A stretch of 64,000 nucleotides of DNA. Origin: Metallyticus violacea. Lineage: Eukaryota > Arthropoda > Insecta > Mantodea > Metallyticidae. Both the position numbers and the translations under genes were made by a program. Of this stretch, positions 1 through 13,600 are shown piece after piece. Location: assembly GCA_030762175.1 (NCBI GenBank), contig CM060838.1:23988001-24052000 (forward strand). Direction: 5' to 3'. Numbering within the stretch: the first letter of the stretch is position 1; each line of letters begins with the position of its first letter. The notes below the pieces were generated by a model that did not search any database, was not told the DNA's origin, and saw only the letters and a list, made by a program, of their open reading frames with translations.

Positions 1-841
1 GAGTTTAAATAAATTCTAACCTCTACTCCTATGAAAATGTAATGGTGATACTAATTTGAAATTCTAGGATGCATTCGCTATTGATTAGCATAATCCATAG
101 TAATTGTAAATGAGCATTGACATTTAACTAGGGAAATCTCTCCATAAAAAGTAAAGGTAACGTCTCATTTGCAGACATCTCATTAATTGGTCTATCTGAT
201 CCTTCGCAGAAAAACAGGCAGACCCAAGAGATGGCGGTATTCAGAAATTCTCACAGCAAGTCCAGTTAAGAGAAAACTAGAAGCATTAGAGACACAAGTC
301 AAGGAAAAAAAAAAAAACTCTTAAAACTAAAAAGAAGAAAGCATCAAAGACGGAAAAAAAAAACCGCAGAAGAGAAAAACTGCAACAATAAAATGTTTGT
401 TTGAAAGCTTATCAATGAAAGTATTTGTTCTGTGGCACGATGAAATTGCTTGTATATTCGAGGAATTAAATAAACTGTGTTGCACATGTGGTGAATTTTA
501 CGAGATGTGATATTGTTACACACTAAAAAAACCGATTATACACAAGGAATACAGTGACAAAGACATATCATAGAACCATGTATATAACTACGAGTTATAA
601 AGTTAAAATGAAAAAATAACCCCTGTGATTGCATGAATCTGCAAGCATCACTACACTCTTTAGTAGGATGTTATAGTGTCAAAATTTATTTAAAGCTCTA
701 CATATGAAATGTTTTTAATTTCTTAAAAATAAATTTGCTCGGACTATATTCAGCAAGTTTTAGTATTTCATTCTGTCATAAAGTTGTAAACCAGTTGCAC
801 ATATATATTAATACCGGTGAATTTCATTATCTTTTAATGTC
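1..841. other. AT-rich intergenic sequence without recognised features
   Basis: AT-rich with A-runs near 305-365. I see no exon, RNA gene or classified repeat. Confidence 0.5.
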
Positions 842-1071
842 TGTTTTTTACTGCAGAGGCATCACAGGCCGTAGACATTGGCTATGTAAGAGATGAAACG
901 ATAAATTGGGGAAGGGTATTTTTTTAAAAAAAGAAAGTATTTCAGATTAAATTTAAGGTACATTTGCCATTAATGAGGTCTGAAGAAAACCTGTAAAATA
1001 ACTTAGTCAGGGAGAAGGTCCTAATGGGAATCGAAAGTCAGATCATCCGTGCCATAGCGACCTCGGCCACC
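842..1071 (-). mobile_element. Family B SINE, old copy
   Basis: On the plus strand it runs from the family tail (GAGGCATCACAGGCCGTAGA) through the core word CATTTGCCATTAATGAGG to the inverse of the tRNA-like head (CGACCTCGGCCACC). It is strongly diverged from the copy at 63173-63448. Confidence 0.7.
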
Positions 1072-1871
1072 AATATCAGGATTAGGTCGTGATAACACGC
1101 AGCCTTTTAAAAAATTGTTCCACCACCAGTATCGTGGAATCATGCAATTGTGAGGAACACAAAACAACTAATATAAAACTGGTGATTTTTAAAATAGCAT
1201 AACTTTGTGCGCACTTGATCATATAGTTGCCGTGAGAACTGCACGAGTTTCGTATTATAAGTTAAGGTTTGTGAGGTTTCCCAGTGATGTTGCCTTCCAG
1301 AGATGTCAATATTTCTCCCTTATGAAGATGTCGACATGTCTCAGTGCGTTTTTGGCAAAATATTATGTCAAACAGCAATGAAGGCATAAAACCGAAGTCA
1401 TAGAGAGTATCTGTTGTTCAGGAATTGCAGAAGTCAATAAAGAGAGACAAGTTCGTTACTGCACATGGTTTTTGGCTTTCTTTTATAGCTACCGATATTA
1501 AATATTACCTGATTCACATGTTTGTATATGTGCATTCACAGAAATAATGCATTTAAGCCTCACAAAACCACACGCTGCACCTGCAGAGGACTGGAGTTTA
1601 GTGTGCAGTTTGAGTAAGTCAATAGTAAGCTTTTTTTAATTTTTTTTTTTTTGGATGCGTGAGTACAGATGAACAGAAACACGCACTTGAGTATTTGTTG
1701 AACAGCTAGAAGGAAGTCAACTCACTCAAGGCTATTTTCAACTAGAGGTCAACACGTCACACGTAAAATCAAATATTTAGCCTTAATTATTTTAATTACC
1801 TACTAATTTCTAATAATTTTGGCCATCAAGATTAGCCATCCTAACATCAGATTTTTCTCATGGAATTACCT

Positions 1872-2324
1872 TACCAAATAACTCAAGCGGATATTGGGAG
1901 TCGCATTTGGAAGGTACCTTGAAGCCAACCATCCTGACGTTGGGTTTTATTTCTGGTTACTTAGGGAAATGTTGGGATAAATCTTTCCTTTCCATGAATT
2001 TTCCGCTCTCCCATTTAATCTCATGTCATTATGTTGGTTATGTTACATGGTCGAAAATGCCAGGCTAGGTTGGGTTGGTACGATGTGTCAGTGGCTTGCA
2101 CTTTGGCAAGGTTTCTGCGTATGAAAGCAGCCATTCCTGAGGGTCTGGGGGAGGAGCCCTCCGCCGCAGTTTTAGGGACCTCGTCTACATTGGAGTCTGA
2201 TCGCCTGTGGACCCTGGTTACCTGCAGTCTCCTTCACTTCCTCCTATCCTCCAGTAGATACCTCAACTAGGAGCATAGGCACAAATGACTAACTGTTGAG
2301 CAAGGCTGAAGTACCTAAATATCC
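1872..2324 (+). mobile_element. Family C SINE, near full length
   Basis: It has the tRNA-like head with CTCAAGCGG and GGGAGTCGCATTTGG, then the family words TCTTTCCTTTCCATGAATTT and GTGGCTTGCACTTTGGCAAG. It ends TGAAGTACCTAAATATCC. It matches the inverse of the copies at 4924 and 19326. The 79-codon open frame inside is not a gene. Confidence 0.75.
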
Positions 2325-3971
2325 TAACAATCCAGTAGGGTTATCTTAAAACGCGAGTTTTCTGAAGTCAGCAACGAAGACCAACATTTTGACGAAATCT
2401 ACGGTATCGACTGGGACGCGCATGAGGAAAATCATTTCAGCGTCTGATCTGAGGGTAAGCAAGCTCTCAGTGGTTTTTACATTTAAAAAACAGTTGGAAA
2501 TATTGCAGCTGTCATGAAACAAAGTAGAATTGATTTAATGACTACTAGTTTTATGTGAATCGTGGCGTAGCTTAGACATTCGTTTCAGCCGCACAAAGCC
2601 AACATGTATCTGAACCTGCTCGGAGAGAGCGCTACAATCGCTCGGTTGGTTGTTTCGTCCTCAGGTTATTACATCGTCACTGTTTCGCTTGCTCTCTTTG
2701 CGTATCTTATACAAGGGCATGCAGTGTTTAGCAACACCACACCTCTAGTCTAATGTAAAGGTGTTTGGAGAAAACTGGTGAACGTTTAAAAGCAACCGTA
2801 AAGAACACATAATATTCAGTTAACCGTCGGGCAGTCCATGGGGATAGACTATAATACTTTCATCGACGCAATGATCGCACGCTATACAAAGAAAACAGGC
2901 TAATCAGAATTGTGGAACATAGAAAACGAAGAAATGAGAAGAGATGCGATAAAGAGAAAAGCAAGGCACAGACTGATGAATCCTCTTTATGTAAATGACT
3001 TGGGTAGCAATTCCACCGACAGCCTGCACTACAAGAACCAAAATACTTAAGGTCCTCGACAACCGGGAACAGTACACCCTGAAGTAGGGCACTTTGCCAG
3101 AGTTGCCTACTTCTTCGCAATAATTGGCTTGCTAAAGAGCAATGAAGAGCGAAGGGAACTAAAAACCAGCGTCTCCATTAACATAACGTTTTAAAACTTG
3201 CTTGTTTCAAATGTCATTTTCCGCCCTAGGTCAAGGAAAGCTTTGACTTCTTATCGAATTCAGTGCCCCAAGCTTTGAGTTTACAAACGTTTTCTGTCTC
3301 AGATAAGTCAAGTGTTTTGATTTGAATTCTAATTCATTTCTTAATAGTCGTGATTGCCATTATGCCCTTCCAGGAGCGCGGTCAGAAATAACTTTTGGGA
3401 GGGGAGCTTGATTTTCGAAATTCGAACTGTAAAATCCATACATTTATACGTGCCTATCTTATCTAAATGCCTTGGTTAATTCAAAACCTTTATAATTTAT
3501 TTTTCTTCAAAATTAGCAAAGAAAACAAACAATTTTAGTAATAATTTGACATTAAAGACACATTTAATTTGTTATGTAAATCAGGCAGCCTGCAATCTAA
3601 GAGGCTCTGTGTATTTACATTATGCGCGCAGAACAGGCATCTGCGTTGTGATATTTTCGTTATTAATACTATATCAAAACTATTGTCGATTTTAAAGGAA
3701 TGTTAAACAATTTAATCAAAAGGAATGTTAGTCTTAAACTCATGTTCATATAGCTGTAATTAAATGTATAAAGAGGCTTTTATTTTGAAAGCATCTAGGA
3801 AATGTGGAAAGGACCAACATGACTATTTTTGTGCAATACATGAATTAAACCCGATATAGCTACTCACTTTGAAATAAATAAAATAAATATAGTTTGTCCA
3901 GAATCATAAAATTTAAAATCCGCTTCTTTCATCCTTTCTATACTAAGACTTACGTGGGCTCTGTTGATCGC
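2325..3971. other. Intergenic sequence without recognised features
   Basis: Open frames of 62-86 codons near 2.9-3.1 kb resemble no known protein. They are flanked by stops and have no splice context I trust. Nothing else is recognisable. Confidence 0.45.
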
Positions 3972-4266
3972 GTCGTCCCAATGGTCTAGTGGTATCCACA
4001 TTTGCCTCTTAGACCCAAGGTTGCGAGTTTAAATACGGTCAGGATCGATGGATTTTGTAAATGTGCAAATCCTAAGTATGGCTTCTTCGAAAGGGAAGTA
4101 AAGCCTTAGTCTCGTAATAGATTTACTACACATATAAGAACCTCAAACCTGAAAGACAGATCCCCTGAGCAAAATTATCGGCCGTTTTACGCCCTAATTT
4201 GAATGGGACGCTGATGACCTGAGATGTTAAACAGCGCCCTTAAATAAAAATAAATAAAAAAAAAAA
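3972..4266 (+). mobile_element. Family A SINE, full length
   Basis: The tRNA-like head (ATGGTCTAGTGGTATCCA, then a B-box-like GAGTTTAAATACG) is followed by the family body: GGCTTCTTCGAAAGGGAAGT, GAACCTCAAACCTGAAAGAC and GGGACGCTGATGACCTGAGA. It ends in a TAAATAAA/A-rich tail. The A and B box order of an RNA polymerase III promoter is kept. Confidence 0.8.
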
Positions 4267-4923
4267 TGTTGGCTTTTAACTGCATTTCATGGCTATTGTT
4301 TTTAACATGGAACTTTAAATGCTAGGAAGAAAAAAAACACTGCTTACATCCGTTTGAATCCTTTCTCAACTGATGAGCTACACGGATCTGCGACTGTTGA
4401 AACCGAGAAAAAATCCGCAGCATGAGACGGTTGGTGATGTCTGCAGCCTTTTCGGGGCAATTCCTTATTTGAGCAAGACAAGGTTAGAATTATGTGTCGA
4501 TGATTTATTTATACAAAATAATTAATAACGTAAATTCAATTCTAATTCATTTTTATTATGGTCAATATATATGAACATTCCGGCCATCCTTATAATTGGT
4601 GTCTATCTGATGAATATCAAAAACAAATTCCTCCGTTGAAAAAATGAACGAATGTGCACAGAAACATTCTGAACAAGTAATATAGTGAGCTGGTGATTCT
4701 GTCACGGTACCAATCTCGATAGGGACAAGCAAGTGTTTCAACAAGGGGGCGGGGGGTGCCTCCCGTACAAGTTATAAAAATAGAGGTCTAGTGCAAGAGA
4801 TGTTTCCACTTTAGAGAGATGTCAGTTTCCATGCTACAAAATCGTAAATGAAAGGGCATTAAAGTACTGGTTCAGGGTAAACAGGTCAGAGGAAGGTTGG
4901 ATTGGATTATTAAGGTCGGAGAA

Positions 4924-5366
4924 GGATATTTCGATACTTCAACCTAAGTCCCCTGCGGGAGAAAGGAATGAGTGGTGAATCCACCGGGCGGCCAGGATCC
5001 TGGGCTTTGAGACTGAAGTTACACGGACTCCCTAATCATGTTTCCCGACCCCTCTCTAAGAAGTTCGAGCCCTTCAGAAGGGCTACTTCCATACCACACG
5101 CCGTTGCTCCAAGCGCAACTAACCGTCACGCCGCACCAGCCACCTCGCCCAAATACTTTTCACACAATAACAGAACCGAATGAAATGATATGAAATGGCA
5201 GAGAGGAAAATTCGTGGAAAGCAAAAAAGCCATTCCAGCATAAGCCTAAGCGACCAGGAGAAACCATGAAAAACCCAAGGTCAAGATGACTGGCCCTAAG
5301 GGATTTGGACCCGGGAATTCCTAAATGAGAGTTCAAAGAGTTTCCAATTGAGCAGCCCCGCTTGGT
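4924..5366 (-). mobile_element. Family C SINE, full length
   Basis: The inverse complement starts CAAGCGGGGCTGCTCAATTG (tRNA-like head). It contains the B-box-like GGGTCCAAATCCC and TTTCTCCTGGTCGCTT, and runs to the family end AGTATCGAAATATCC. This is the best copy for defining the family length of about 440-450 bp. A short flanking match (GGTTGGA near 4895 and 5363) could be a target-site duplication but is weak. Confidence 0.75.
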
Positions 5367-6274
5367 TGGACAGAGGAATAAAACACATTAAAGCAAAGTT
5401 TAATTTTACAAGGAGGATAAAATATACAGACCTTAGTCAGATTAAGGAGATTTTGGAAAGGATTGGCGTTGCAGAAATATGGAAATACAGGGAACAAAAA
5501 GGGATTTTTTAAATTTTGTTTTATCTAAGTGAAGGTAGTATTTGGTAGTTTTAATAATAAACATCCTTATATTTATATAGTTGCATGAAAATATATGGGG
5601 TAGGGAAAATATGTTGAAAGTTGTAATAAAGACGATAGACAAAGATTTGATGGTCAGAATAGCAGTTGTCAATTTGAAAGAAATAGGAAGAGAATCAACA
5701 TAGAGATAGCCAAAAGGGTGAAAGGAAGAATAATACCAGGCATAGTGTATTAGAAAATAAAGTGAGAGAGAAACTGCAGTTGTAGAAACAGAAATAACAC
5801 ACCAACAGAAGTACGTGCTGAATTTAAGCTCAGAGAAAATATTCAAAGAAATAGGAAATAATTTAGAGGAAATAATTTAATAAATATAGTTTAGGGGATC
5901 AATTCATAAGCCAAAGAAGGAAATTTATTAGAGATGAATTATGTGAGTGAATTCTCTATCCTGATAACCACAGTGTTGGGGGTGTTGGATCAAGCAACGT
6001 AAATGAGATACATTCATACAAATTCTAACCTTTTGTGGGGGATTTTGAAAGGAAATTATTTCAGGTCTTTCAGCTTTGTGTGAAAATTGCTATCTCTCTG
6101 GAAACTGTAACAAGTGAACAACGTTACAATTATGAGAGACATATGAAACATCTTATATTAAATTAAATGAGAAGTTAAATGTTGTATAATATTATAGATT
6201 GTAGGTTTTACTTTCAGCTTTCGGTATTGATGCCCCTTGAGGAAAACAGAGGAGTTCAGATATCTGATATATAA
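5367..6274. other. Intergenic sequence downstream of the secreted-protein gene
   Basis: Very AT-rich. A 134-codon minus-strand open frame at 5442-5846 is a low-complexity reading of A/T-rich DNA, with hydrophobic and Ser/Tyr runs, and no family match. I see no gene here. Confidence 0.45.
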
Positions 6275-6280
6275 TTTATT
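6275..6280 (-). terminator. Polyadenylation signal AATAAA for the secreted-protein gene
   Basis: A canonical AATAAA on the minus strand, about 150 bases after the stop codon of exon 4, at the expected place for the 3' end. AT-rich DNA gives such hexamers by chance, so only its position supports it. Confidence 0.45.
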
Positions 6281-6431
6281 GAAGGCAAAGACATTGATCA
6301 GCAAAGTATGTTACATCAGATTATAATATATCTATCTTATCCTTCATATAATTATGTGCTAGTTGTAACTCCGTGTAGACAGGAACAGTGAATTACAATT
6401 ATTTGTTTAATATACATTCCCACTCTAAAAA

Positions 6432-6521
6432 TTACGCCACAGGTCGGTATAGAGTGGCCTTCATCTCCATCACAAGCACGCCATCTGATGGACTCTTCTC
6501 CGGTATGCGGGGCACGTTCAT
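6432..6521 (-). CDS. Terminal coding exon 4 of the secreted-protein gene
   Basis: 90 bases: 29 codons plus TAA. The acceptor is TCTCTGGTTTCAG. The frame starts MNVPRIPEKSPSDGVLVMEM and ends with TLYRPVA. The Met is internal to the protein. Phase 0 entry matches exon 3. A 3' untranslated region of about 155 bases follows down to an AATAAA signal. Confidence 0.75.
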   Translation of the reverse strand: MNVPRIPEKSPSDGVLVMEMKATLYRPVA

Positions 6522-9500
6522 CTGAAACCAGAGATCAAGTTGTATGTTAAGTAAACGTCTTTGTTTACCATTTTATTTCAAAGGTTCTCCTGCGAGGACC
6601 ATGAAAACTAGAAAGCTAATCTGAAACCCATAACCGGGTTAATGATTTAATCCCGAGTTGGTAAACTCCTTTGTCAGGAGGCTATAGTAAATCAAGAACC
6701 AGAGTACTTGTGCATATATACGAATGTGCAGAAATCTCTGCTTATAAATGAATGAAAAGAGAAATTACTATTAAAACAAACAAATAGGTCAGCATAATAG
6801 AATAGATACTCTAAACGAACAATAAAACACATTAGATTGTCCAATTCATTTCACATTCGTAGTTTGCTGTCATTAATATGTCCACCATTGAAACAGATAA
6901 CAGCGGTATCTGTTAACTGCGGTAACTGATGACACTAATATATTGTCACGGAATTTTTTTGTTCGTTTTGCAGATACTCTGACTAGATTTCCAGTCCTTC
7001 ATTTACTCTACTAACTTCAATCATGAGATGAACACCTCCATACTGTAATTTGCTGTCTACACACTGTGGAGTTCTCTTTCTCCTGGAGAACGCCTGACAT
7101 ATTTGCCCCGGCGTGTACAAAATGATTCACACTTGCTTTCGTTAATCAAAACATCCTTTTCCAGGCTTCAGAAGTATAGTGCTTATGTACTTTTGCCAAT
7201 TCAAGTCTTTTGTTCCTGTTTATCGCCATCAAGGATGCTTTTGTTGTAGCAATGTATTCATTTAGATGAATTGTACGAAAAATCTTTTTACAGTGTTCAC
7301 AGATACAATTCTAAGATCAAAGCAGTTGCTGAAAGTGCTTTGTTTTGCTTATTGCACACTCTGGTGAACAAATCCTCCTGCTTAGATGTCACTTTTTCCC
7401 TTTCAAAGTGTGCTGTGTTAACACTAAATCCAGTCTTGTGCAGGCGGTTCAAAGTATTCTGCACTCCAGACTCTGATATTATAAACAGAGCTGCAGTTTC
7501 TCCTTATAAATACTTTTCTACATGTAGGACATATATTGCTTGATTTGTAGCTGATTGTGTGTGAGATAGTGTACGTGGGAACATAAGTGATAAATTATCG
7601 TCTTTCTATCATATTAAAAAAAAACAATATAATTGCAGATATCTGCAAAATTATGGGAGTTTCAGGTTATTATAGTATACCAAGTTTGTTGCGAATATTT
7701 TTTGATAAGTCGGGTAGCTTCCAGCACGACTGTAGTAATGCTTGAAATACAAGCAGCTGTTCTAAAATGTAATGTTCATTTTAAAACTATTTTTCCCTGA
7801 ATCACATTTCTAGTACTTGGGATATGTTCAGTAATTTTGCATAAATCTCTTTTTAAAAATAGTACTTTTTATTTTCAATTTTCAGTTGTGGATTTGTAAG
7901 TTCGTCTAACGCGAACTTAGTTGCTCTTTTTTATAAATGTATACACTTATTGCAGACAACTAACTATTTTTTAATAAATTACATTATTTTGCAAGGGGTA
8001 TAAACTGTATAAATTGGGACAGAATAAATGACACATTACTGTTTCCTTATTTAGTGAAAAAATATTTTTTCAAAATGTTATGTTTATCTAAATAGGAGGC
8101 ATGATAAAAAGTGTCCGATCTTAGGCCAGAGGAAAACAATTTGCGTGCCAGGGAGAGATCAATTTCAAATCTCTTTCATAGCACACTCTTTATAAAGCAT
8201 TAGCTTCATGTGTGCCGTTACTGAACGTATTTCAGGAAGCTTTGTTTTGGAATGGCTTTCAACTTCTCCATCCTGCCCTTGCTGCTTGATTTCCGGGACG
8301 AGCTTACTCCCATGTTTCATCACCGATGATCACGGTCTTCAGGACTCGCTGGCACACTCCAGCGTGAACTGCGCTCTTCAGGAGGAGCTACCTTTGCTCC
8401 TGCAAACACAGTTTGGGCACTGGTTTCGCAGTCACTCTGCACAAGTTCAAATCCAGTGTGCAGAAACTATACTATTCCCAGAGTACATTCCGAAATGTTG
8501 AGTAATATCCGCCATCGTGCGTTAATCTCTCTTAAATCGCCAGACATTTCCTCTGCTAATATCAACGAAAGCAAGCCCAACAAGCGAGAGTCATTTTGTA
8601 CATTGCTCTTCAATACAAAAGGAAGTGCTAGCAGTCCGCACGCTGATACAGTCTTCACATTGTGTGTATTATATAAGGGAGAGAGGAGAATGCCCCTTCC
8701 GTTGTTTTTTTTTTCACGCAAATTTTAAGAATTTTATAATGCTAATAATGTTGGCATTGAAAACAACATATTATTTTATTTATACAATGGCGCATAGCTG
8801 AGGACAGAATATAGATGAAGCACTTTCCAGAAACTTGGTAACTTAAAGAGCTAAATTAATGGTTTTTCACTTTTGAGACTTATCGTTATTTGTAACATTT
8901 ATTTTTAATGTTTGTTTTAATGTTTAAGGCTCAATTTTATAACAATGACATCATAGACGGTGGACACTGAACATACATGAGACGCAATGATAAATTGGGA
9001 AAGGAATTTTGGGAAGAAAGCGTTCCAAATTCTCAATGCATTACAGTTGAGAAAATCTTCAAAAAAATCTCAATTAAGGAGGCCGGCACTAATGAAATTG
9101 GAACAGCAGACTTCTCTTCACCGTATCGGAAATCTTTTTAAATCTGTTAATGTTTTTCTTTTGGTCAGTCTTTAATGTAAAGGAATAGAGAAGTTTGAAG
9201 CTGTATATTTTTTTTTCTTGGCTTCTTTTGTACTTTCTCCCTACTTTCAATAGCTATGTAGAGAATACTTACTGTGACCTGGTAGCCGTGATCGTTGCGC
9301 AACCTGAAGGCGCCTACTTGACGTTCACCGTAAGGTTCAGCGGTCATAATAGGCACTTCCTGCTGGGGATCAATTATTATCTGAGCTGGCTCTCGTTTCG
9401 GCGTCAGGGACATGCCATCTCTGTTCACAATAGAAACGCATACGGTTAAAAAAAATACAGGTTTTGTCCAAACTCCTTTCAGAAAATTGTTGCTCGCCGA

Positions 9501-10593
9501 TAGCCAGTGATAAATATAATAACTAATGAAGAGTACCTTAAAGCAATTGGTCAGTTTCAAAAAGTCGAACATGAAGTAAACTTCGAACAAAACTTCTAGT
9601 ATTAAGTAATCTTCTGGAGCTTTCGAATGAACGATAAACAGAAGCAGTTTGAGAAATGAGAGATTTATGCGGCTAGCGATGAAACTGAAGAAATTCTAGC
9701 CTGTTGGAAAACTACTGAAAAGGTAAAAGCAAAAAACTAGCCAATCATAATCCCATAAAATAAACATATAAAAGCTTGAACCAGTATTATTAAAATGAAA
9801 CCAAGTAAGAAGGAAGTTTAATCCATTGCTTTACCAAATTCTCAAGCGCTACTTTTACATTGTGTATTTCTTCTTTCAACATCGTGGAAAGCACAAAGGT
9901 GCGTTGATTTAATACATCATATTTTTAATAAATGGTATTGACGTACTAAGGCTCTGAACACTCAAGAGCTAGTAAGAGCAATAAAAATAAAACTACTACA
10001 GTTGAACATGTGTAACTTCTCAGTTAAGATACAGCCAGATCAAAACGGTAACTGCGAGTAAAAGTATTGAAATGTACACTTATCATTTACTGATTACTGA
10101 TTACTCAATTGCGTAGTAAAATACTAACTATTAATATCCGAGCGGCTCAGGCGATAAGCCTGGGATCATCATTTGGGAGGTCCCGGTTCAAATCCCTTGA
10201 GACAAGCCATCCTGAACATGGTTTCCCCTGGTCGTTTAAGCGAATACTAGGACGAATCTTTCCTTTTCATGAATTTTCCGCTCTTCCATTTCAAAGTCGG
10301 TGATTCTATTATAGAGTCGAAAGTGCAGGGCAAGGTGAATTGGTGCGGTGTGACGGTGACTTGCACTTTGTAAAGATTTCTGTTCGCAGCCGTTTTTACT
10401 GTTGAGGCATCACAGGCCGCGGACACTGATGATAGGTGAAATGAAATGATAAAGCATTTTTTTTAAAGGAAAGAAACGTTCCAGGCCTAAGTTTAGGGTA
10501 TTTTCCCCAGCATTTGCCATTTATGAGGACTGAGGAAAGCCTGGAAAAACCCTCACTCAATCTGTAACTGCACAGTTCTTGAGGTTTTTAATG

Positions 10594-10641
<48 letters not shown>

Positions 10642-13600
10642 TCACTTTTAAAACTTTAATGCCTTATGTGGACTATCAATAAGTAAATAAATTATTACGA
10701 GAATTAAGTACTTAAAATCAAGGAGTTAGTCGTTTTCTGAAGCTATCTAAAGCTCTCGCTTTCAATTGAAAAGTAAACTTCGAGAGAGGAGAGGAGAGAA
10801 AGAGAGAGAGGGAAAGAAATATTTTTTCCAATTAACAATTGAAATCTTTTCCCTGAACGAATGTTTACTTCTACTACTTTGCGCTGACTTACAAATGTAT
10901 ATTTCTCTGCTCATCAAATATGTGTTTCAATGGAAAATAAGACATGTGATACTATAACAGCGCTATTATAAATATATTTTGTACACTTAAGCTAGCATGA
11001 ACACTTTGGCGAGATATGCACTTTCACGTCAGTTTTTTTTTTAACGAGTTGACATTTCGTTTTGCTTTGCGGCAGCCAATAAAATGGTATAGCTCTCTTC
11101 CCTTAATAGCTACACGCAGACCAAAATGTGGATTGAAGCAAATGTTATGAACATTATAGTAGAACATTATATTATTTAACATTTTTAACTACGAGGTCTC
11201 ACATAGAATATGATAGTATACTTTATAAATAATTTGATGTTTCAATATACATAAGCTCGTCAATTAACAAATAGAAATTGTTAAGATTTATAGCAGAAAT
11301 GTCCGTTCTTGGAATTATTATAACGTGAGAGATATTTTCAGGAAATTGACCCCAATGTAACCAATAGGAATCTTTCAAAATTGAACGAAACGCGGCGAGC
11401 CTGTATAATTATAGATATTAAGGAAGGACCTACAAAGCAGGGAGAATCGAACCGAGCTCCATAATTTTGCGGGTTTAATTTTCACGGTGGGAGGTTCCTA
11501 ATAATACAATAAACTTTACATCTAATATAATGAAGAAAGTAGAGAAGCTTGGAGACACAGAGCAGTGAGCATTAGTGCAGCGAGAGGTTAACATTCAGGA
11601 GTCGGGGCTAGGAGTTAAAGGTTGGAGTCGGAGGACGGAATAGTAAGAGTTAATTGAAATAAGCGGGTGTAAGAATAGACCAAAGTGCGCGAAGTCTGTA
11701 GGAAAAGAATAATAGTCAGTTACAGCAGTCGGAGATCGTACACCGATAAGTATTATATAGGAGGCAACTGAAACCTTCAACACATTTCCAAGCTTACATG
11801 AACAGTCCATTATTTTGATGATAAGTGTAAATAAATGGTGTCAACTGAAAACTTAAGTGTTTTCGTGTAGCCTGATAGATTTCCTTCCCTTCCCTCTGAC
11901 TCAAATGAGTCACAAACTTCTAGAAGTTCCCTGAGGTAAACATTCCTGATCCCGGCACAAGGGGAATCCAACCAAGAAGTCTAATAAACCCTCTTCATCT
12001 CGCGATTGACCACTCCATCCCCCGTACGGCCCCAGATTGAACATTCGCAAATCATCTATTCAAATCCTCTGCAGTATTCATTACATGAAAGTAAGGATTT
12101 ACACACATAGATTTTGGAATTGATAACATATAAGATTTTTCATTCTAATAACACATTTCGGACTAAAGTGAGTATGTGGTATGGAAAAATACCACGACAA
12201 ATGCAGAAAAACACATTATTAGCATCAAGGTTTAGAATACAAGGTATTCCGGCCTCATTTTGTTAATGTTCCATATTCAACTGTCTATATTCCTCTTCCC
12301 AAGGCTTTGGAATATCGTTATTATGAATCATATTACAATATTGACTTAGGCATAACATGGTAAACTTCTATAAATATGAAAGATATGTATTACGTGCACT
12401 TAAAAGTAGAAAGACAGTTTAAAAAGTATAAGTTATTCAGCAGTATACCGCTAAATTTGTTCCCCACTTAGATGGATTAAATAAAGTCTTTAATTTTTTT
12501 ATACCACTGTAGTGTTTTTACTTTCTAATGTTCTCTCGTAGCATTTCATTCAATTATTAGCTCTCAAATTAATTCACCAGTAACGAGGAAAAATTGTAAA
12601 AAAGAATCAAATGGAGGGAAAGTCATGCAACAAAATGACACTTGAAGATCAGTGCTGAATATTGTTAGCGTTTTAATTGAGAAATATCTCCATTTTTAAT
12701 CACATCGCTCCTATGAGTGCTTTCAGGTTTTATCGGTGTTTTAGCTTGGCTCTTATTGTATATTACATTTGTATTAAGTTGATACGCTATCATACAGTTC
12801 ACTAAGTAATGAACTTTGTATAATGAAGTTTGTTTTAAACAAGTGCTATTTGTTTAAAGATATGTTTATCCAAAATTATCTTTTCAATAGAATTAAATAT
12901 ATATTAAATGTATTTATAAATAGAATGTATTAATTTTTGATAAAATATTATGAGTTCAATGCAATGAATGTGGATTGTACTGTTCAGAAAAAAATAACCT
13001 AATATATATGCTATTAGCTTTGTCTTTCTGGTTTAAGGGAAGAAAATATCGCTGGTTTTTAGATACGTTAAAGAAACTATATAAAAAATTATTTAACACT
13101 TCACAATTGTCCCTAGCTTCTTTGTGGGAATAAGAATAATAAAAAATTATACAAGTCTTTGTAAAACAATCCGGAGGCATTTCAGTGACATCATCATTAT
13201 TAAGCACTATCATAAATATTTTGCATTGTAGGCCAGATCATTCTCGATTTTTATTTAAGGATTAAGATGAAGATTCGTTTACACTTATTTCATAACCGAT
13301 CTAAAGTTGCTGAACCTGAAGATTGGATTGGATTTTGTATATACTTTTCTTCCGTTGCTGCTCGTATGCACTATGGTGTTATTTACTTTTTAAACATATG
13401 CTTTTCTTTGGCATTCAGGTTCAGGCGGCCAGAATATACGGGTACATACATAGACGGGTCATTAACATTGTTTCGAGCCCCTCAGAAGAACTGCTTCCGG
13501 ACGCAGAGACAGTAACCTTTCCAAGCGCAAGTCGCCGCCACATCGCACCACCTCACCTCGCCTGGCATTTTCGATTCTAAAACATGACGAACGGAATGAA

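Noticed and set aside
2031..2270. 79-codon plus-strand frame with proline/leucine texture
   Set aside because: It lies inside a family C SINE and the frame is not kept in other copies.
7271..7543. 90-codon plus-strand frame
   Set aside because: It is the opposite strand of the Tc1-like remnant.
8208..8501. 97-codon plus-strand frame
   Set aside because: It is the opposite strand of the mariner remnant, whose motifs are on the minus strand.
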